Assembly: GCA_010909165.1 (NCBI GenBank)
Contig: VJWM01000209.1
Coordinates: 269,411 to 333,410, forward strand
Direction of reading: 5' to 3'
Source of the DNA: Anthoceros angustus
Lineage: Eukaryota > Streptophyta > Anthocerotopsida > Anthocerotales > Anthocerotaceae
Length of the DNA stretch: 64,000 nt
Shown here one piece after another: positions 54,866 to 64,000 of this stretch; positions within the stretch are counted from its first letter, which is position 1; each line of letters starts with the position of its first letter. The notes below the pieces were generated by a model. That model did no database searches. It was not told the DNA's origin and worked only from the letters and a program-made list of their open reading frames with translations. The translations under genes were made by a program, and so were the position numbers.

Positions 54866-54998
54866 GCGGTGGCGAAAATTAGTCGAGCGATTGGCGGATT
54901 ACTCGTGGAATCAGCGGCAAAATACACGGACCGTGATTTTCTTCTTTGACTTTTCTAACAAGGCGAGTTGAGTGTTTAATCATATCGATTTTTGAGTC

Positions 54999-55720
54999 AT
55001 GATGTCTTCATCGTGCGTCATGTTCAATATCGAGAAGTTAGATGGTACTAACTTCCCGTTGGAAAGAACAAGTGTATAATGTTCTAGTGCGAAAAGCGGA
55101 TCAAGCCCATAAAGTTGTTAGGCGTCAAACCGGATAGTATGACTCGGGATGAGTGGCGGGACTGGATGAGCTTGCTAGATCTACTATCATGCTAACATTG
55201 TCAAAAGCGGTGTACTTCAATGTGAAAGATAAGACCACGAGTTACGGATGGCGGTATGTGACACAGATGAGAAGCAAAGTGCGGCTTCTCGGTGTATTGG
55301 TTGAAAGCGGTGGTGGACTTGAAGATGAAGGAAGGGGAGGATGTCCGATCATCGAATGATTTCAATACCATTTTCAGCCACTCTCATCTCAAGGTATCAC
55401 GTTGTTGTGAGAGCTATGTTTTATTGGTCACATTACGGAGTTGGGACACCTGCGCTCACGAGTAATTGCCTTTGCTAGTGGTCTTACCATTGTAAATGTA
55501 GAAGGTAGCACATTGGCGAGGAGGTGAGCAGGAAAAACATGGAACCTTCAAAGGTTCCGGTGCCCTCATAGTGAGAGGGAGGTCCGCTGCGAAGGGAAGC
55601 AAGCGGACGGAAGCTTCTCTCGTAGCAAATCTCGTAGTCGTAACAAGAATGTGGAGTGTCACTATTGTCACAAAGGGTCACTTCAAAAGAGTGCGAGAAG
55701 TTCAAAAGGACCAAGGAAAA
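54999..55720 (+). pseudogene. Copia-3 gag
   Basis: After the start near 54,999 the frames give KLDGTNFP, then RDEW, LDELARSTIMLTLSKAVYFN, FNTIFSHLSSQ-type code, and near 55,650 the knuckle NVECHYCHKG followed by HFKR in a shifted frame. This is a UBN2-type copia gag (LARSTI-L-LS--V-FNV). Frameshifts are spaced every 50-150 bases. Confidence 0.85.
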
Positions 55721-56330
55721 GAGAAGAAGCGGGGGAGAAGGCGACTTAAATGCATCGAGTTGGAAGAGTTAAACTACATTGAGGACGGAGATGTCCTTAT
55801 CTCTTCTTACTTGAATCTTTGCACAATTAACGCCGTGGATAGTCATTTATTACGCAATTGGATAATTGACTGGTGCATCTTTCCATGTTACTCCTCATAG
55901 AGTGGTTTAGCGTATGATGCTACAAGGAAAGGATCGTTAGGCTTGGAAATAACTATGCATGCGGATCGCGCGTGGGTGATGTGCAACTCAAGTTTGACAA
56001 CGGATCTTCATTCATCTTTGAAGGGCGTTAGGCATGTTCGAAGTTGACAAAGAGCATGATTAGCGCGGGGCGGTTGGATGATCTTTGGTTACTTCTGGTT
56101 TGGGGATCACTCTTGGAAGATCTCCAAAGGTTCTCTTGTGTTAGCTCGTGGATCGAAGTGTGGCACTTTGTACTCACTTGGTGTAAACTTCAGATCATGT
56201 GATCGTGTGACAGAGCGACCAAATGTTTCCTTGTGGCATTGCGGTTAGGACATATGTCTCGAGAAGGGAATGAAGGTTTTATCTAGATTACGGTTATATC
56301 CATTTCTTAACTTCTCGATCTCTCGATGTG
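55721..56330 (+). pseudogene. Copia-3 protease and pre-integrase
   Basis: At 55,858 the code reads NWIID, then, two bases out of frame, GASFHVTPHR: the retropepsin D-S-G-A-S active site broken at a CTGG. The pre-integrase LWHCG...EKGMKVLSR lies at 56,236-56,290. The rest is frameshifted. Confidence 0.75.
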
Positions 56331-56397
56331 TGAGCCTTTGTTTATATGGGAAAGGACAAAATCATCACATCGAACACGGTAAAAGTAAGTAAACCTC

Positions 56398-57150
56398 TTG
56401 AGTTGGTTCACGGATGTATGTGGACCTATGCCTCTCTTCATCATTAGGCGGTGCCTCTATTTTGTCACTTTCATAGATGATTTCTCACGCAAGGTGTGGG
56501 TTTATCCTTTGAGGAAAAAGGATGAAGTTACGGTGTTTGAAATTTGTCACCCTTGTAGAGAATCGATCAGCCACCGATTGAAGTGTCTAAGGGCGGATAA
56601 TGGTGGAAGTATGTTTAGCTTTCCGGTCATTAGATTCCAAGGGAATCAAAGAGAATTATTGCTATATCTCCTCCACAAAATGGTGTGGGTGGCGGATGAA
56701 ACAGAACCATTCGAGGAGAGGATCGTAGTTTGTTGTCAAACTACGGATTGCCTAATGGGTTTTGGGCGAGCGATGTCTCTGCATTCATCTTATTGATCTC
56801 CTAATAAAATGTTGATGGAGTTCGAGCTATAGTGCGGAAAGAAACCATCCTACAAGCATCTGCGAGTGTTTGGTTGTGAGGCATCTTGCCATGTTCCAAA
56901 AGAGTTTCGGGACAAGTTGGCACCTAAGTCCAAGAAATGTATTTTTCTTGGCTATGGTGATTACGGTGAGATGGGATACCGTTTGTGGGATCCGAGGCTA
57001 GAAAGGTTGTTCGTACTAACGGCGTGTTCTTCAATGAGAACAAGATGCACGAAGCCTACTCCAAGTGGAGGTGCGAAGGGTGATCTTCAAGAAGATGGAC
57101 ATGATCATCATGGGCGGGTTGATAGTAATGCGAGCACATTCCTCCACCGA
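56398..57150 (+). pseudogene. Copia-3 integrase
   Basis: Frames give YFVTFIDDFSRKVWVYPLRK (56,459), LKCLRADNGG (56,580; second Asp), then shifted SPPQNGV, RSLLSNYGLPNGFWA, and KKCIFLGYGDYGEMGYRLWD (56,935). The expected order and spacing of copia integrase is kept, but several frameshifts occur. Confidence 0.85.
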
Positions 57151-57289
57151 TGAACCAAGAGTCGAACAAGCTCCTATAGAGGTGCACGGCCCGTGGGTCG
57201 AGGCGGATTACGACCTCGGCGGTATGATCCATCTCTGGATTATGTTATGTGACAGTTGTGGGAACCCTCTTCTTACAAAGAGGCTCATC

Positions 57290-57960
57290 AACGAGTAACA
57301 AAGTGGGAGAAGGCCATGCGATCGAAATGAATTGCGCATAAGAACCAAACTTGGGAGTTGGTTAGTTGCCTAAGGATAAGAAGGCACTCGTGCAAATGGG
57401 TGTACAAGATGAAGGTCATAGCTTGATGGCAAACCAAAGTACAAGGCCGATTGGTTGCTAAGGGTTTCAAGCAACAACAGGCATTGACTTTGATGAGATT
57501 TTCTCACCGAGTCAAAATGACAACTGCGATGTGTTCTTGCTTTGGTTGCGAGGATGATATGGAACTTATGCGGATGGATGTCAAGGCGGCATTCTTGCAT
57601 GGTGACCTTCAAGAGGCGTCTACATGACAACGGAAGGTTTTGTTGAGAAGGGCAAAGAGCATCGGTGTGCGAGGTTGAGGAAGAGCCTTTATGGTTTGAA
57701 ACGGGCACCAGTGGTATCACAAGTTCCACTCATTTATGCTTTCTCAAGGCTACAAGCGTGGCGATGAGGATCATTGCCTCTATCTGAAGCAAGCTAAGGA
57801 TCAAAGCTTGCTCATTTTGATCCTCTATGTGGATGATATGCTAATTCTTTGGAGCGATCTTGATGAGATTTTTGAAGTCAAAGTTGAATGCTCACTTTGA
57901 AATGACAGACTTGGGAGGCGAGCCATATACTTGGCATGCGTATTCGTCGGAGCAGACATA
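57290..57960 (+). pseudogene. Copia-3 reverse transcriptase
   Basis: Near 57,450 RLVAKGFKQQ, near 57,560 MELMRMDVKAAFLHGDL (first catalytic Asp), then QWYHKFHSFMLSQGYKR and LILYVDDMLIL (57,812; YVDD box). Stops and shifts are present throughout. Confidence 0.87.
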
Positions 57961-58730
57961 GCGTGCTTTATTTGTCTCGACGGAATACATTAACGAGGTG
58001 CTTCAACGTTTCAACATGGAGAAGGGAAGCCATTGGGTACTCCATTGCCTCCATATGTGAAACTTTCAAGCGCGGATTGCCCAAGCTACGAGGAGGACAA
58101 AATGAAATGGAGAAGGTCCCATACTCATCAGTAGGGAGTTTGATGTATGCAATGATTGCTACGTCGACATTGCCTTTGCGGTGGGAGTGGTTAGCGAGTT
58201 TATGTCAAACCACCCAAGAAGCATTGGGAGGCGATAAAAGGAGTTATGAGGTATCCGAATGGTACAAAAGCTTTGTGCATATGTTTTGGTAGTGAAGATG
58301 CATGTGGTTGGGTACGAGATCTCGATTATCGAGGATATGGACAAAAGGAGGTCCACATCGGTTATGTCTTCACGTGCCTTTGGAGGCGGTCTCATGGCGA
58401 TCTCGTTTGCGATCGTGCATTCGCTATCTACCACAGGCCGAGTATGTTGCGACAGCGGGGCTTGCAAGGAAGCCATATGGCTTGCTCGTTTAGTGGGAGA
58501 CTTGGGGATCAAGGTTGTGCCGGTGTTGCATTGTGATAGCAGTGCTATCAATTGGCAAAGAATCCGATGTTTCATGCGAAGACTAAACATGTGGATGTGA
58601 AGTATCACTTCATTCGAGAGGTGTTGGACGACGAGGGTACAACTTGTCAAGGTTCACAGGCGAACCCTAGATATTCTTACCAAGGGACTCTCTAGACAAT
58701 TTGCACAAGCTCGGACACGATGGGCATGAG
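57961..58730 (+). pseudogene. Copia-3 RNase H and pol end
   Basis: KVPYSSVGSLMYAMI at 58,110, then SRAFGGGLMAISFAIVHS and CDSGACKEAIWLARLVGDLG (58,450-58,510), then the QLVKVHRRTLDILTKGLS tail (58,645-58,695). These are typical copia RH and pol C-terminal motifs, in alternating frames. Confidence 0.82.
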
Positions 58731-58763
58731 ATAGTCCATTCTCCTGAAGGTAAATTGGCCTTT

Positions 58764-58900
58764 AAGTGGGAGGTTGTAAGGGTATTAAAGCCCAATGTAC
58801 TTAGACTAATACACTTAGTCTAAGTTAGGTGTCGATTAAGTATCATTAGTTTAGCTTAAGCTAATCACTAGGAAGCTTCTTGTGCTCCTTCTGGGAGCTT
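58764..58900 (+). repeat. Copia-3 polypurine tract and truncated 3' LTR
   Basis: AAGTGGGAGGT precedes TGTAAGGGTATTAAAGCCC. Homology with the 5' LTR continues to GGGAGCTTCTAGGA, then turns into the GGGCCACAGACCCCTCCTT minisatellite. About half of the LTR, including its TATA palindrome, is missing. Confidence 0.82.
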
Positions 58901-59035
58901 CTAGGACCTCCTTGGGACCACAGACCCCTCCTTGGGCCACAGACCCCTCCTTGGGCCACCACGGCCCCTCCTCTTCCTGAGACCTCACCTTGGGCCACAG
59001 ACCCCTCCTTGGGCCTGACCCCTCCTTGGATTAGA
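58897..59035. repeat. 20-bp minisatellite, right part
   Basis: Five to six units of GGGCCACAGACCCCTCCTT with variants, matching 53,876-53,975 on the other side of copia-3. Confidence 0.82.
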
Positions 59036-60320
59036 ATCTGGTTACATTGGGAAAGTTAAAAACTGGTCGGCTCCACAGGCGATCACCAGCGATCTCACCC
59101 GGTCCCTAAATTTTCCTCTCCTCACCACTAGTCATCTCGGGGAGCTTGGTCACTCGGCTCTCGACCATCCAGGATCTCCCGGCCCTCTTGTGAGAGGGCG
59201 GCTGCGAATCAGCCCGTCATCGGTCGGACGTCTCCAACCAACCACGCACACAAATTCGACACACGGGAGCTCACACATGAAATTGTCTAACGAGAGAGAC
59301 GCGAAGGGTTCTCTTGTACATCCGGCCGCGGAGCGCCAGAACTCACTTTTCCAATGTCTAAAGATGGCTAACCTACCTCCAGTATCTAAAGATGGCTAAC
59401 CTACCACGAGCGCGCCTACCAATTCGGGTATCTATAGGTTCACAGGCTTTTCTAACACCTTATCCTCTAATCCAAGTGAAAGCCCCTGACCTATGATGCG
59501 CCCCTCTAAAATCAGCCCGCTCATTATTCTTTGCCTAGCCTTACTGACCCATGGTTATTCCCTGCTCTCCTACCGCCTCGATCCAAAGATTCTCCCTTAA
59601 TACCTCCACCTCACTTGCGCTATCAGGGTCCTCTCACTCCTGCAAGGAGGTGCGCCCGTCTCGCAGCGCGTTGCCTCGCCTTCATCTGGACAGCCAAATA
59701 GTCGTTCCTCCATCCACGCTCTAGCCTCATCTCTCTTCGCTTATACCTCGCTAGCTTCTTGAACTTCTCGGAGGTGCAGCGTCTCCACTTGTTCTGAGCG
59801 TGAAATTTCATTAGCTCCTCATTCGTCATGTATCCTTCACTTAACTGCTGCGGTCCACCGTTGCGAACTTGGCTGGCCTTGAAATCTCAGTCACAGTACC
59901 AAGGTCGGTCTTCTTCAAGTGCGCTCCAACTCTTGTGCTCAGCTCACTTATCAGCCCCGGCCCATAACTAGGGTTGTTATCTCCCACAGCTGTATCTATC
60001 GTTCCATATTGACCACCGTTGTGGAACTAGCCACCTCCACTTCCTGCGCCTTTTCTTGAATGAAGGATCCCCCACCTTATATAGACAATTTTATTCTTAA
60101 AAATCCCAAGGTCGGACCTTCTAGCCTGGCCTGACATTCACAGGTTCGAGGTTCAAGGACTAAAAAGTAATATTGTCATGGGCCAAGGACCACTTTTACT
60201 GTAAAAGGCCTTGCCTCGGACATTTCCTAAGCACTCCAGGTTCGAGGTCCAAGGACAAAACATAAGAAAAACAAAAAAGAACATTCAAACCAACAGTCCA
60301 GGGGAGGGTTAGTGTACATG
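59036..60320 (-). mobile_element. Element C: third, truncated relative of elements A and B
   Basis: Shared with element A: CATCGGTCGGACGTCTCCAA (59,219; A has CATCGATCGG at 31,516), AAGATGGCTAACCTACC (A: AAGATGGCCATCATG) and the order of flanking words. The end module 60,060-60,320 matches 42,820-43,048, including GGCCAAGG and the GTACATG end. A minus-strand frame at 59,829-59,623 is basic and Arg-rich, with no motif. Confidence 0.55.
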
Positions 60321-60721
60321 TGGTCTTCCACAGCCGCACACAAAATCTCTAGGCAGCGAGCTTAAATAGTGCAGGGCCCCCACCAGAATCGACAAGCTGG
60401 CTGGCCCCAGCAGCAGGGCGGGATGCTCACCAGCATCGGACGGACATCCGGGCCTTGAGTTTGGGCTCTGACGGCTTGTTACAATTATGGTTGCACCTTT
60501 GGAAATGGTCGCGATAAAGCGTCTTGGCCGGTGTCAGGAAGTATTTTGGCATGGATGGAATGCAATGGTTGCGTGTTTCCTAGGTCCACGGTTAAGGTGC
60601 CTGCGTTTTGCGATACATGGTGGGCACGTCATTCTTGGTCTGGATGTCATCACGAAACTATCTCACGGGAAAGGCGTGGGCGGGGCGTCGTTGCGTCTTA
60701 TTGCGGTGCATTGTTGTAGTG
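60321..60721 (-). repeat. CACTA-1 5' end: leader and terminal inverted repeat
   Basis: On the minus strand it starts CACTACAACAATGCACCGC with GACGC and GACGCCCCGCCCACGCC words nearby, then a leader. No coding sequence is recognised. The right edge joins copia-2 gag. Confidence 0.7.
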
Positions 60722-61340
60722 TCGGGATTGCACGAAGAGCAAATGCGTGTTTGACAACAGCGTCAACAAGGGCTACTTGACAAGAAAGTTCTACAATCTT
60801 GAATGGCGGTCGAGAATCCGTTGAGCACTTCATAAACACCTTTATGAACCTCAAGGATGCGGTGGAACTTCGCAGGCACCATGTCGACCATGATGCCTGC
60901 AGATGCTCCAATCCATGCCACCCTCGTAGTCTTTGGTCATGACAAGGCGCCAACCCAGGCCCTGGATGAGACAATTGCTGTTGTTAAAGCAAGAGGAGCA
61001 GCGCCGCAAAGGTGATCCTCCGTGTCTAAGGGCATAGCCCTCTATAATCTTGTCGGAAGATGTCGGGCCCCTTTAGGACGTCCTTGAGGCTTCCCTAGCG
61101 AGGGGGACACCCCTCCATAAAACCCTAATGAAAGCGAAAGCAAGGACTTGCTTACCGCAAGTTGGCTGGTCACTACATACGTGATCATGCAAGAGGCTTG
61201 CGGACATGAAGAATCAATCTTCCGAGCGCCACCCATGGTGCCCGCCTTCGATGTTTGCTTGAACGACACCTTGGATTCTTTGCCGGTTCATCGACTGAGC
61301 GACTCAAAGACATGACCGGGCATGAGAGTGGTTTGTCTCT
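60722..61340 (+). pseudogene. Copia-2 gag, C-terminal part
   Basis: Directly after the CACTA-1 end the plus frames give GLHEEQMRV, NSVNKGYLTRKFYNL (60,750), then ESVEHFINTFMNLKDAV (60,815-60,865), and a zinc-knuckle remnant with AGHYIRD and CKRLADMKNQ (61,165-61,215). This is the continuation of the gag cut at 24,062. Frames shift several times. Confidence 0.85.
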
Positions 61341-61740
61341 TTTCACCCTAACACTGTCGAGAGTTATGTGTATCTCGATGACGATTCCCGGCGTGCAATC
61401 CGAGGCATAGGTACTGTTGCTATTACCTTACCGATGTGTGAGAGAGCTCCACAATGTATTATTCGTTCCTCATTTGAGCAAGAATCTGCCTCTGGGCAAG
61501 CACTTGAGGCCGGCTTTACCTTTGTGTTTGCCCTAACAAGTGCTTTTTGATCAATCTAACTTGTGGCTACATGCCATGTTTGGTATTGTTTGTCTTAGGC
61601 ACGAGTCCCATTTTCATGAGCGAGATGTCCTCCAACAACGCAGGTGGGTACTTTGACTCATCCCAATAACTCATTTAGCCTTTGTGTCCTCACCATCTAG
61701 CAACTTGTGGCATTTCCGTTAGGCATGCAGTGCAGAGGAT
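61341..61740 (+). pseudogene. Copia-2 protease and pre-integrase remnants
   Basis: YVYLDDDSRRAIRGIGTVAI (61,362-61,421) is the segment after the protease active site in plant copia. The D-S-G-A motif itself is not readable. SSNLWHFR (61,697) is the pre-integrase LWH-RLGH motif with a stop. Confidence 0.75.
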
Positions 61741-61780
61741 GAGAGCTTTTATCGCAACATGACTACGTGATAGGTTTCCA

Positions 61781-62632
61781 TTGAGTCACATCTACCCAAG
61801 CCACGCCTTGGGCAAACAAAGAGAAAAATTCGCTGGTTCCCATAGAAGTCCTGAACCCCTAGGTCTAATCCATACATATCTTCTAGGCCCCATGCAGACC
61901 CCCTCCTTGCAGGGTTCGCTCTATCAAGTTACCTTTATTGATGACCACACCCGTTTTGGATGGGTGTATTATATGTCGGCCAAGTCAGACACATTTTCTA
62001 CTTTCTGCTCTTGGCAATCAGAAGTAGAAACTCAATCCAATAGAAAGGTCAAGATCCTTAGAAGTGATGGTGGTGGGGAGTTTAACAATGCTGCTTTCAA
62101 TCATCATTGTCTATTACATGGTATTACTAGACAGACTACTGTTCCCCATACACCTGAGCAGAATGAAGTCGCTGAAAGGCGCCATAGGACTCAAGTTGAG
62201 ATGGGTAGGTCCATGTTGAAGCATGCATCTCTCTCTAATCACTTTTGGGCTGAAGCTCTTAACACAGCAAACTACCTTCTGAATCGACTACCTACGAAGG
62301 CCGTCGAGGGGCTGACCCTGTTTGAAGCTTGGAGCAACCGTAAGCCTAACCTCAGTCATCTCCGTATTTTTGGATGTGCGGCCTATGTCCATGTTCCCAA
62401 GGCCCTTCGTAGGAAATTGGATTCTAAGTCTCAGGAAGGCATCTTACTCGGATATGGTGAAAGAGGCATCGTGTTGTTGGACTCTCAACGTCTCGTCTTT
62501 GCTCGTGAAGTTATTTTTAATGAGCAGCCGCTCTTAACCTCTCCTTTCATTGTGAAAGTATCTTCCTCGAGTGATGTATTTTCTCCAGATTCCACTCAGG
62601 GGGAGGACTTGAGCTTCTTGGGGGGAGGATGA
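61781..62632 (+). pseudogene. Copia-2 integrase
   Basis: A 283-codon frame: VTFIDDHTRFGWVYYMSAKS (first Asp), ILRSDGGGEFNNAAF (second Asp), TPEQNEVAERRHRTQVEMGR (Glu), HFWAEALNTANYLLNRLPTK, LSHLRIFGCAAYVHVP and GILLGYGERGI. The complete catalytic D,D-35-E set is present, and this is the best preserved retroelement domain in the window. The frame ends at a stop in the linker. DGGGEF replaces the more usual DNGGEF. Confidence 0.92.
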
Positions 62633-64000
62633 GTGGGAGCTTTTATCACCTAGTCAAGCCCCAGAGCCAGCAGTTGTTGCCCAACTGCCAACTCCTCCAG
62701 TTGTGCCTGCGCTACCTGCGCCAATTCTTCCAGCTATGCTCTGCCTCACCTTGCCCATCGTGGCCTCACTCCACCAATTGCTCAACCTCCTGACCCCGTT
62801 TTGCCATCCAGCAGTAACACTACTGGTGATCAAGATGAACCTGTTTTTCCTTTTCCAGCTGAAGACGTTACTCACCCTCCGGACTTGCCTTTACCGGTGG
62901 AAGAGCCTCCTGCGCTTCGACGTTCCACAAGGCTAAGACAACCAAGCTGGAAAGTCCGAGACAATCTTGAACAAGCTTCATTCACTTGTAACGTTATCCA
63001 TTCTCCTCAGGAGGTACAGATTACCTCAAGTCCTCACTTGAGCGCCTCCCCAACAAAGCGCGCGGTTCTTACTTATGCTAAAGCATTCATGGCTTCACCG
63101 GATATCCAAGAGCCATCGAGTTATAAGGAGGCTATGTCTGGGCCGCAAGCATCCGAATGGAAAAAGGCAATCGATGACGAGTTCCAGTCACTCAAAGACA
63201 ATAAGACATGGCGTCTTTGTGAACTGCCTGAAGGACGTTCGGCCATGGGGAGTAAGTGGACATTTAAAATTAAGTATACAGCTGATGGCGCAATCGAGCG
63301 CTATAAGGCTCGCACAAGGTACACTCAAAGGGCAGTCTTGATTCGATTACGAGACCACCTCTTCTCTCCGGTTGTACAGATAAGTTCCCTTCGCACTATC
63401 TTGGCCCTAGCTACCATACATGATTGGGAAGTTGTCCAATTAGATGTCAAGACAACATTTTTGTACGGCCGCCTCAAGGAAGAAATTTACATGCGTCAAC
63501 CCGAGGCATACGAGGAGAAGGGGAAGGAGCATCTTGTATGCTTACTCTTAGGGAGTATTTATGGTCTTAAATAGTCCGCCATCAATTGGAATGAGTTGAT
63601 CAATGAGGTCCTCATTGAGTTTGGATTTGTTGAATGCCCATCCGACGGTAATGTCTACGTTCTTAGGTCTGGGACTGCGCTTGTCATCCTAGCTCTCTAT
63701 GTTGATGACTGCATTTTAGCTAGCAATGATAAGTTGGGCTTGCTAGCAAAGACCATTACCATGCTTAAGTCTAGATTTCGTATGGCCGATCTCGGGGATA
63801 TACATTATTGTATAGGCATGAAAGTTACTCGAAATCGACATGATAGGTGGTTACATTTAAGTCAAACTCAATATATTAAAAATACACTAACCAAGTTTAA
63901 CATGATTGAGTGTAAGACTGCTGTGGTAGGGAGAGATCAGGCGCTCCCGGGTCACTCCACTATAACACCTATCCACGCCAAGCCGTCGTTGGGTTTCGTC
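62633..64000 (+). pseudogene. Copia-2 linker and reverse transcriptase (runs off the window)
   Basis: A Pro-rich linker ends LRRSTRLRQPSWKVRDNL. RT follows: ASEWKKAIDDEFQSLKDNKT, GSKWTFKIKYTADGAIERYK, VVQLDVKTTFLYGRLKEEIY, LLLGSIYGLK, a stop TAG at 63,572 where Gln is usual, then NWNELINEVLIEFGFVE, LALYVDDCILAS (63,699) and DLGDIHYCIGMKV. A short deletion lies near 63,310. RNase H and the 3' LTR would be beyond 64,000. Confidence 0.9.

Larger units (their letters stand above)
53977..58900 (+). mobile_element. Copia-3: Ty1/copia element nested in CACTA-1
   Basis: 5' LTR 53,977-54,233, a perfect tRNA-iMet primer site at 54,236, coding order gag-PR-IN-RT-RH, polypurine tract AAGTGGGAGG (58,764) and a 3' LTR from 58,773. 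The 3' LTR matches the first ~125 bases of the 5' LTR and is then cut, returning to minisatellite. A 0.6 kb extremely GC-rich block sits in its 5' leader. Coding frames contain many small indels. Confidence 0.9.
24063..60721 (-). mobile_element. CACTA-1: 36.7 kb CACTA insertion in copia-2 gag, enlarged by nested elements
   Basis: The left end reads CACTACAACAAT (24,063) and the right end is its exact inverse (60,710-60,721). The left flank ends TCT and the right flank begins TCG, close to the 3-bp duplication expected for CACTA. Copia-2 gag stops exactly at the left end and resumes exactly at the right end. Inside, on the minus strand, are the Tnp2, DUF4218 and DUF4216 parts of one plant CACTA transposase in correct order, separated by later insertions A, D, B, C and copia-3. 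Confidence 0.8.

Noticed and set aside
54163-54927. Long open frames on both strands (up to 239 codons) in the GC-rich block
   Set aside because: Products are only Arg, Ala, Pro and Gly. Frames are open on both strands because GC-rich DNA has few stops. No motif, and inside a copia leader.
1-64000. CRISPR array, bacterial operon, defence system or phage
   Set aside because: No regular spacer-repeat array, no ribosome-binding-site-led operons, and introns and plant transposons throughout.
1-64000. tRNA or rRNA genes
   Set aside because: The TGGTATCAGAGC-like matches are retroelement primer sites next to LTRs, not tRNA genes. No cloverleaf or rRNA sequence noticed.

Overview
This window looks like land-plant nuclear DNA. 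It contains Ty1/copia and Ty3/gypsy retrotransposons primed by initiator tRNA-Met, CACTA (En/Spm) transposons with the plant-type Tnp2-DUF4218-DUF4216 transposase, and broken pieces of plant genes (GCR1, an ABC1K kinase, coatomer delta, a PPR protein, an OSB protein). The PPR sequence style hints at a fern or lycophyte, but that is only an impression. I see no intact host gene, no rRNA or tRNA gene, no CRISPR array and nothing bacterial.

Layout. 1-2.9 kb: unassigned, with one possible coiled-coil exon. 2.9-6.6 kb: copia-1 (+), with an in-place inversion of its integrase. 6.6-7.9 kb: 5' remnant of a CACTA transposase (-). 8.25-9.11 and 16.41-16.64 kb: one AT-rich block split by a 7.3 kb chromodomain gypsy element (9,113-16,401, -) with paired LTRs, PBS, PPT, a 5-bp target duplication and an internal 1.68 kb tandem duplication. 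16.65-22.4 kb: a cluster of fragments of five unrelated host genes, partly duplicated. 23.55 kb to the window end: copia-2 (+), split inside gag by a 36.7 kb insertion (24,063-60,721) that has inverted CACTACAACAAT ends.

That insertion carries a CACTA transposase on the minus strand. Its coding parts, in order, lie at 49.85-48.7, 43.5-43.05, 30.55-30.1 and 30.0-29.57 kb, because other elements landed inside it. Element A (30,555-43,048) holds a second CACTA-like element (34,798-42,440). Element D occupies about 43.7-48.5 kb, element B (an inverted relative of A) 50.33-53.65 kb, copia-3 53,977-58,900, and element C (a third relative of A) about 59.0-60.32 kb. A possible second CACTA gene (TnpA-like) lies at 27.1-24.8 kb.

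Two window-wide features stand out. There are six independent two-copy head-to-tail duplications (0.3-1.7 kb). Where two copies can be compared, they differ mainly by 1-4 base indels and changes at CG, CAG and CTG sites. This may reflect cytosine methylation acting through long-read consensus error or through real mutation, and it explains many of the broken reading frames.
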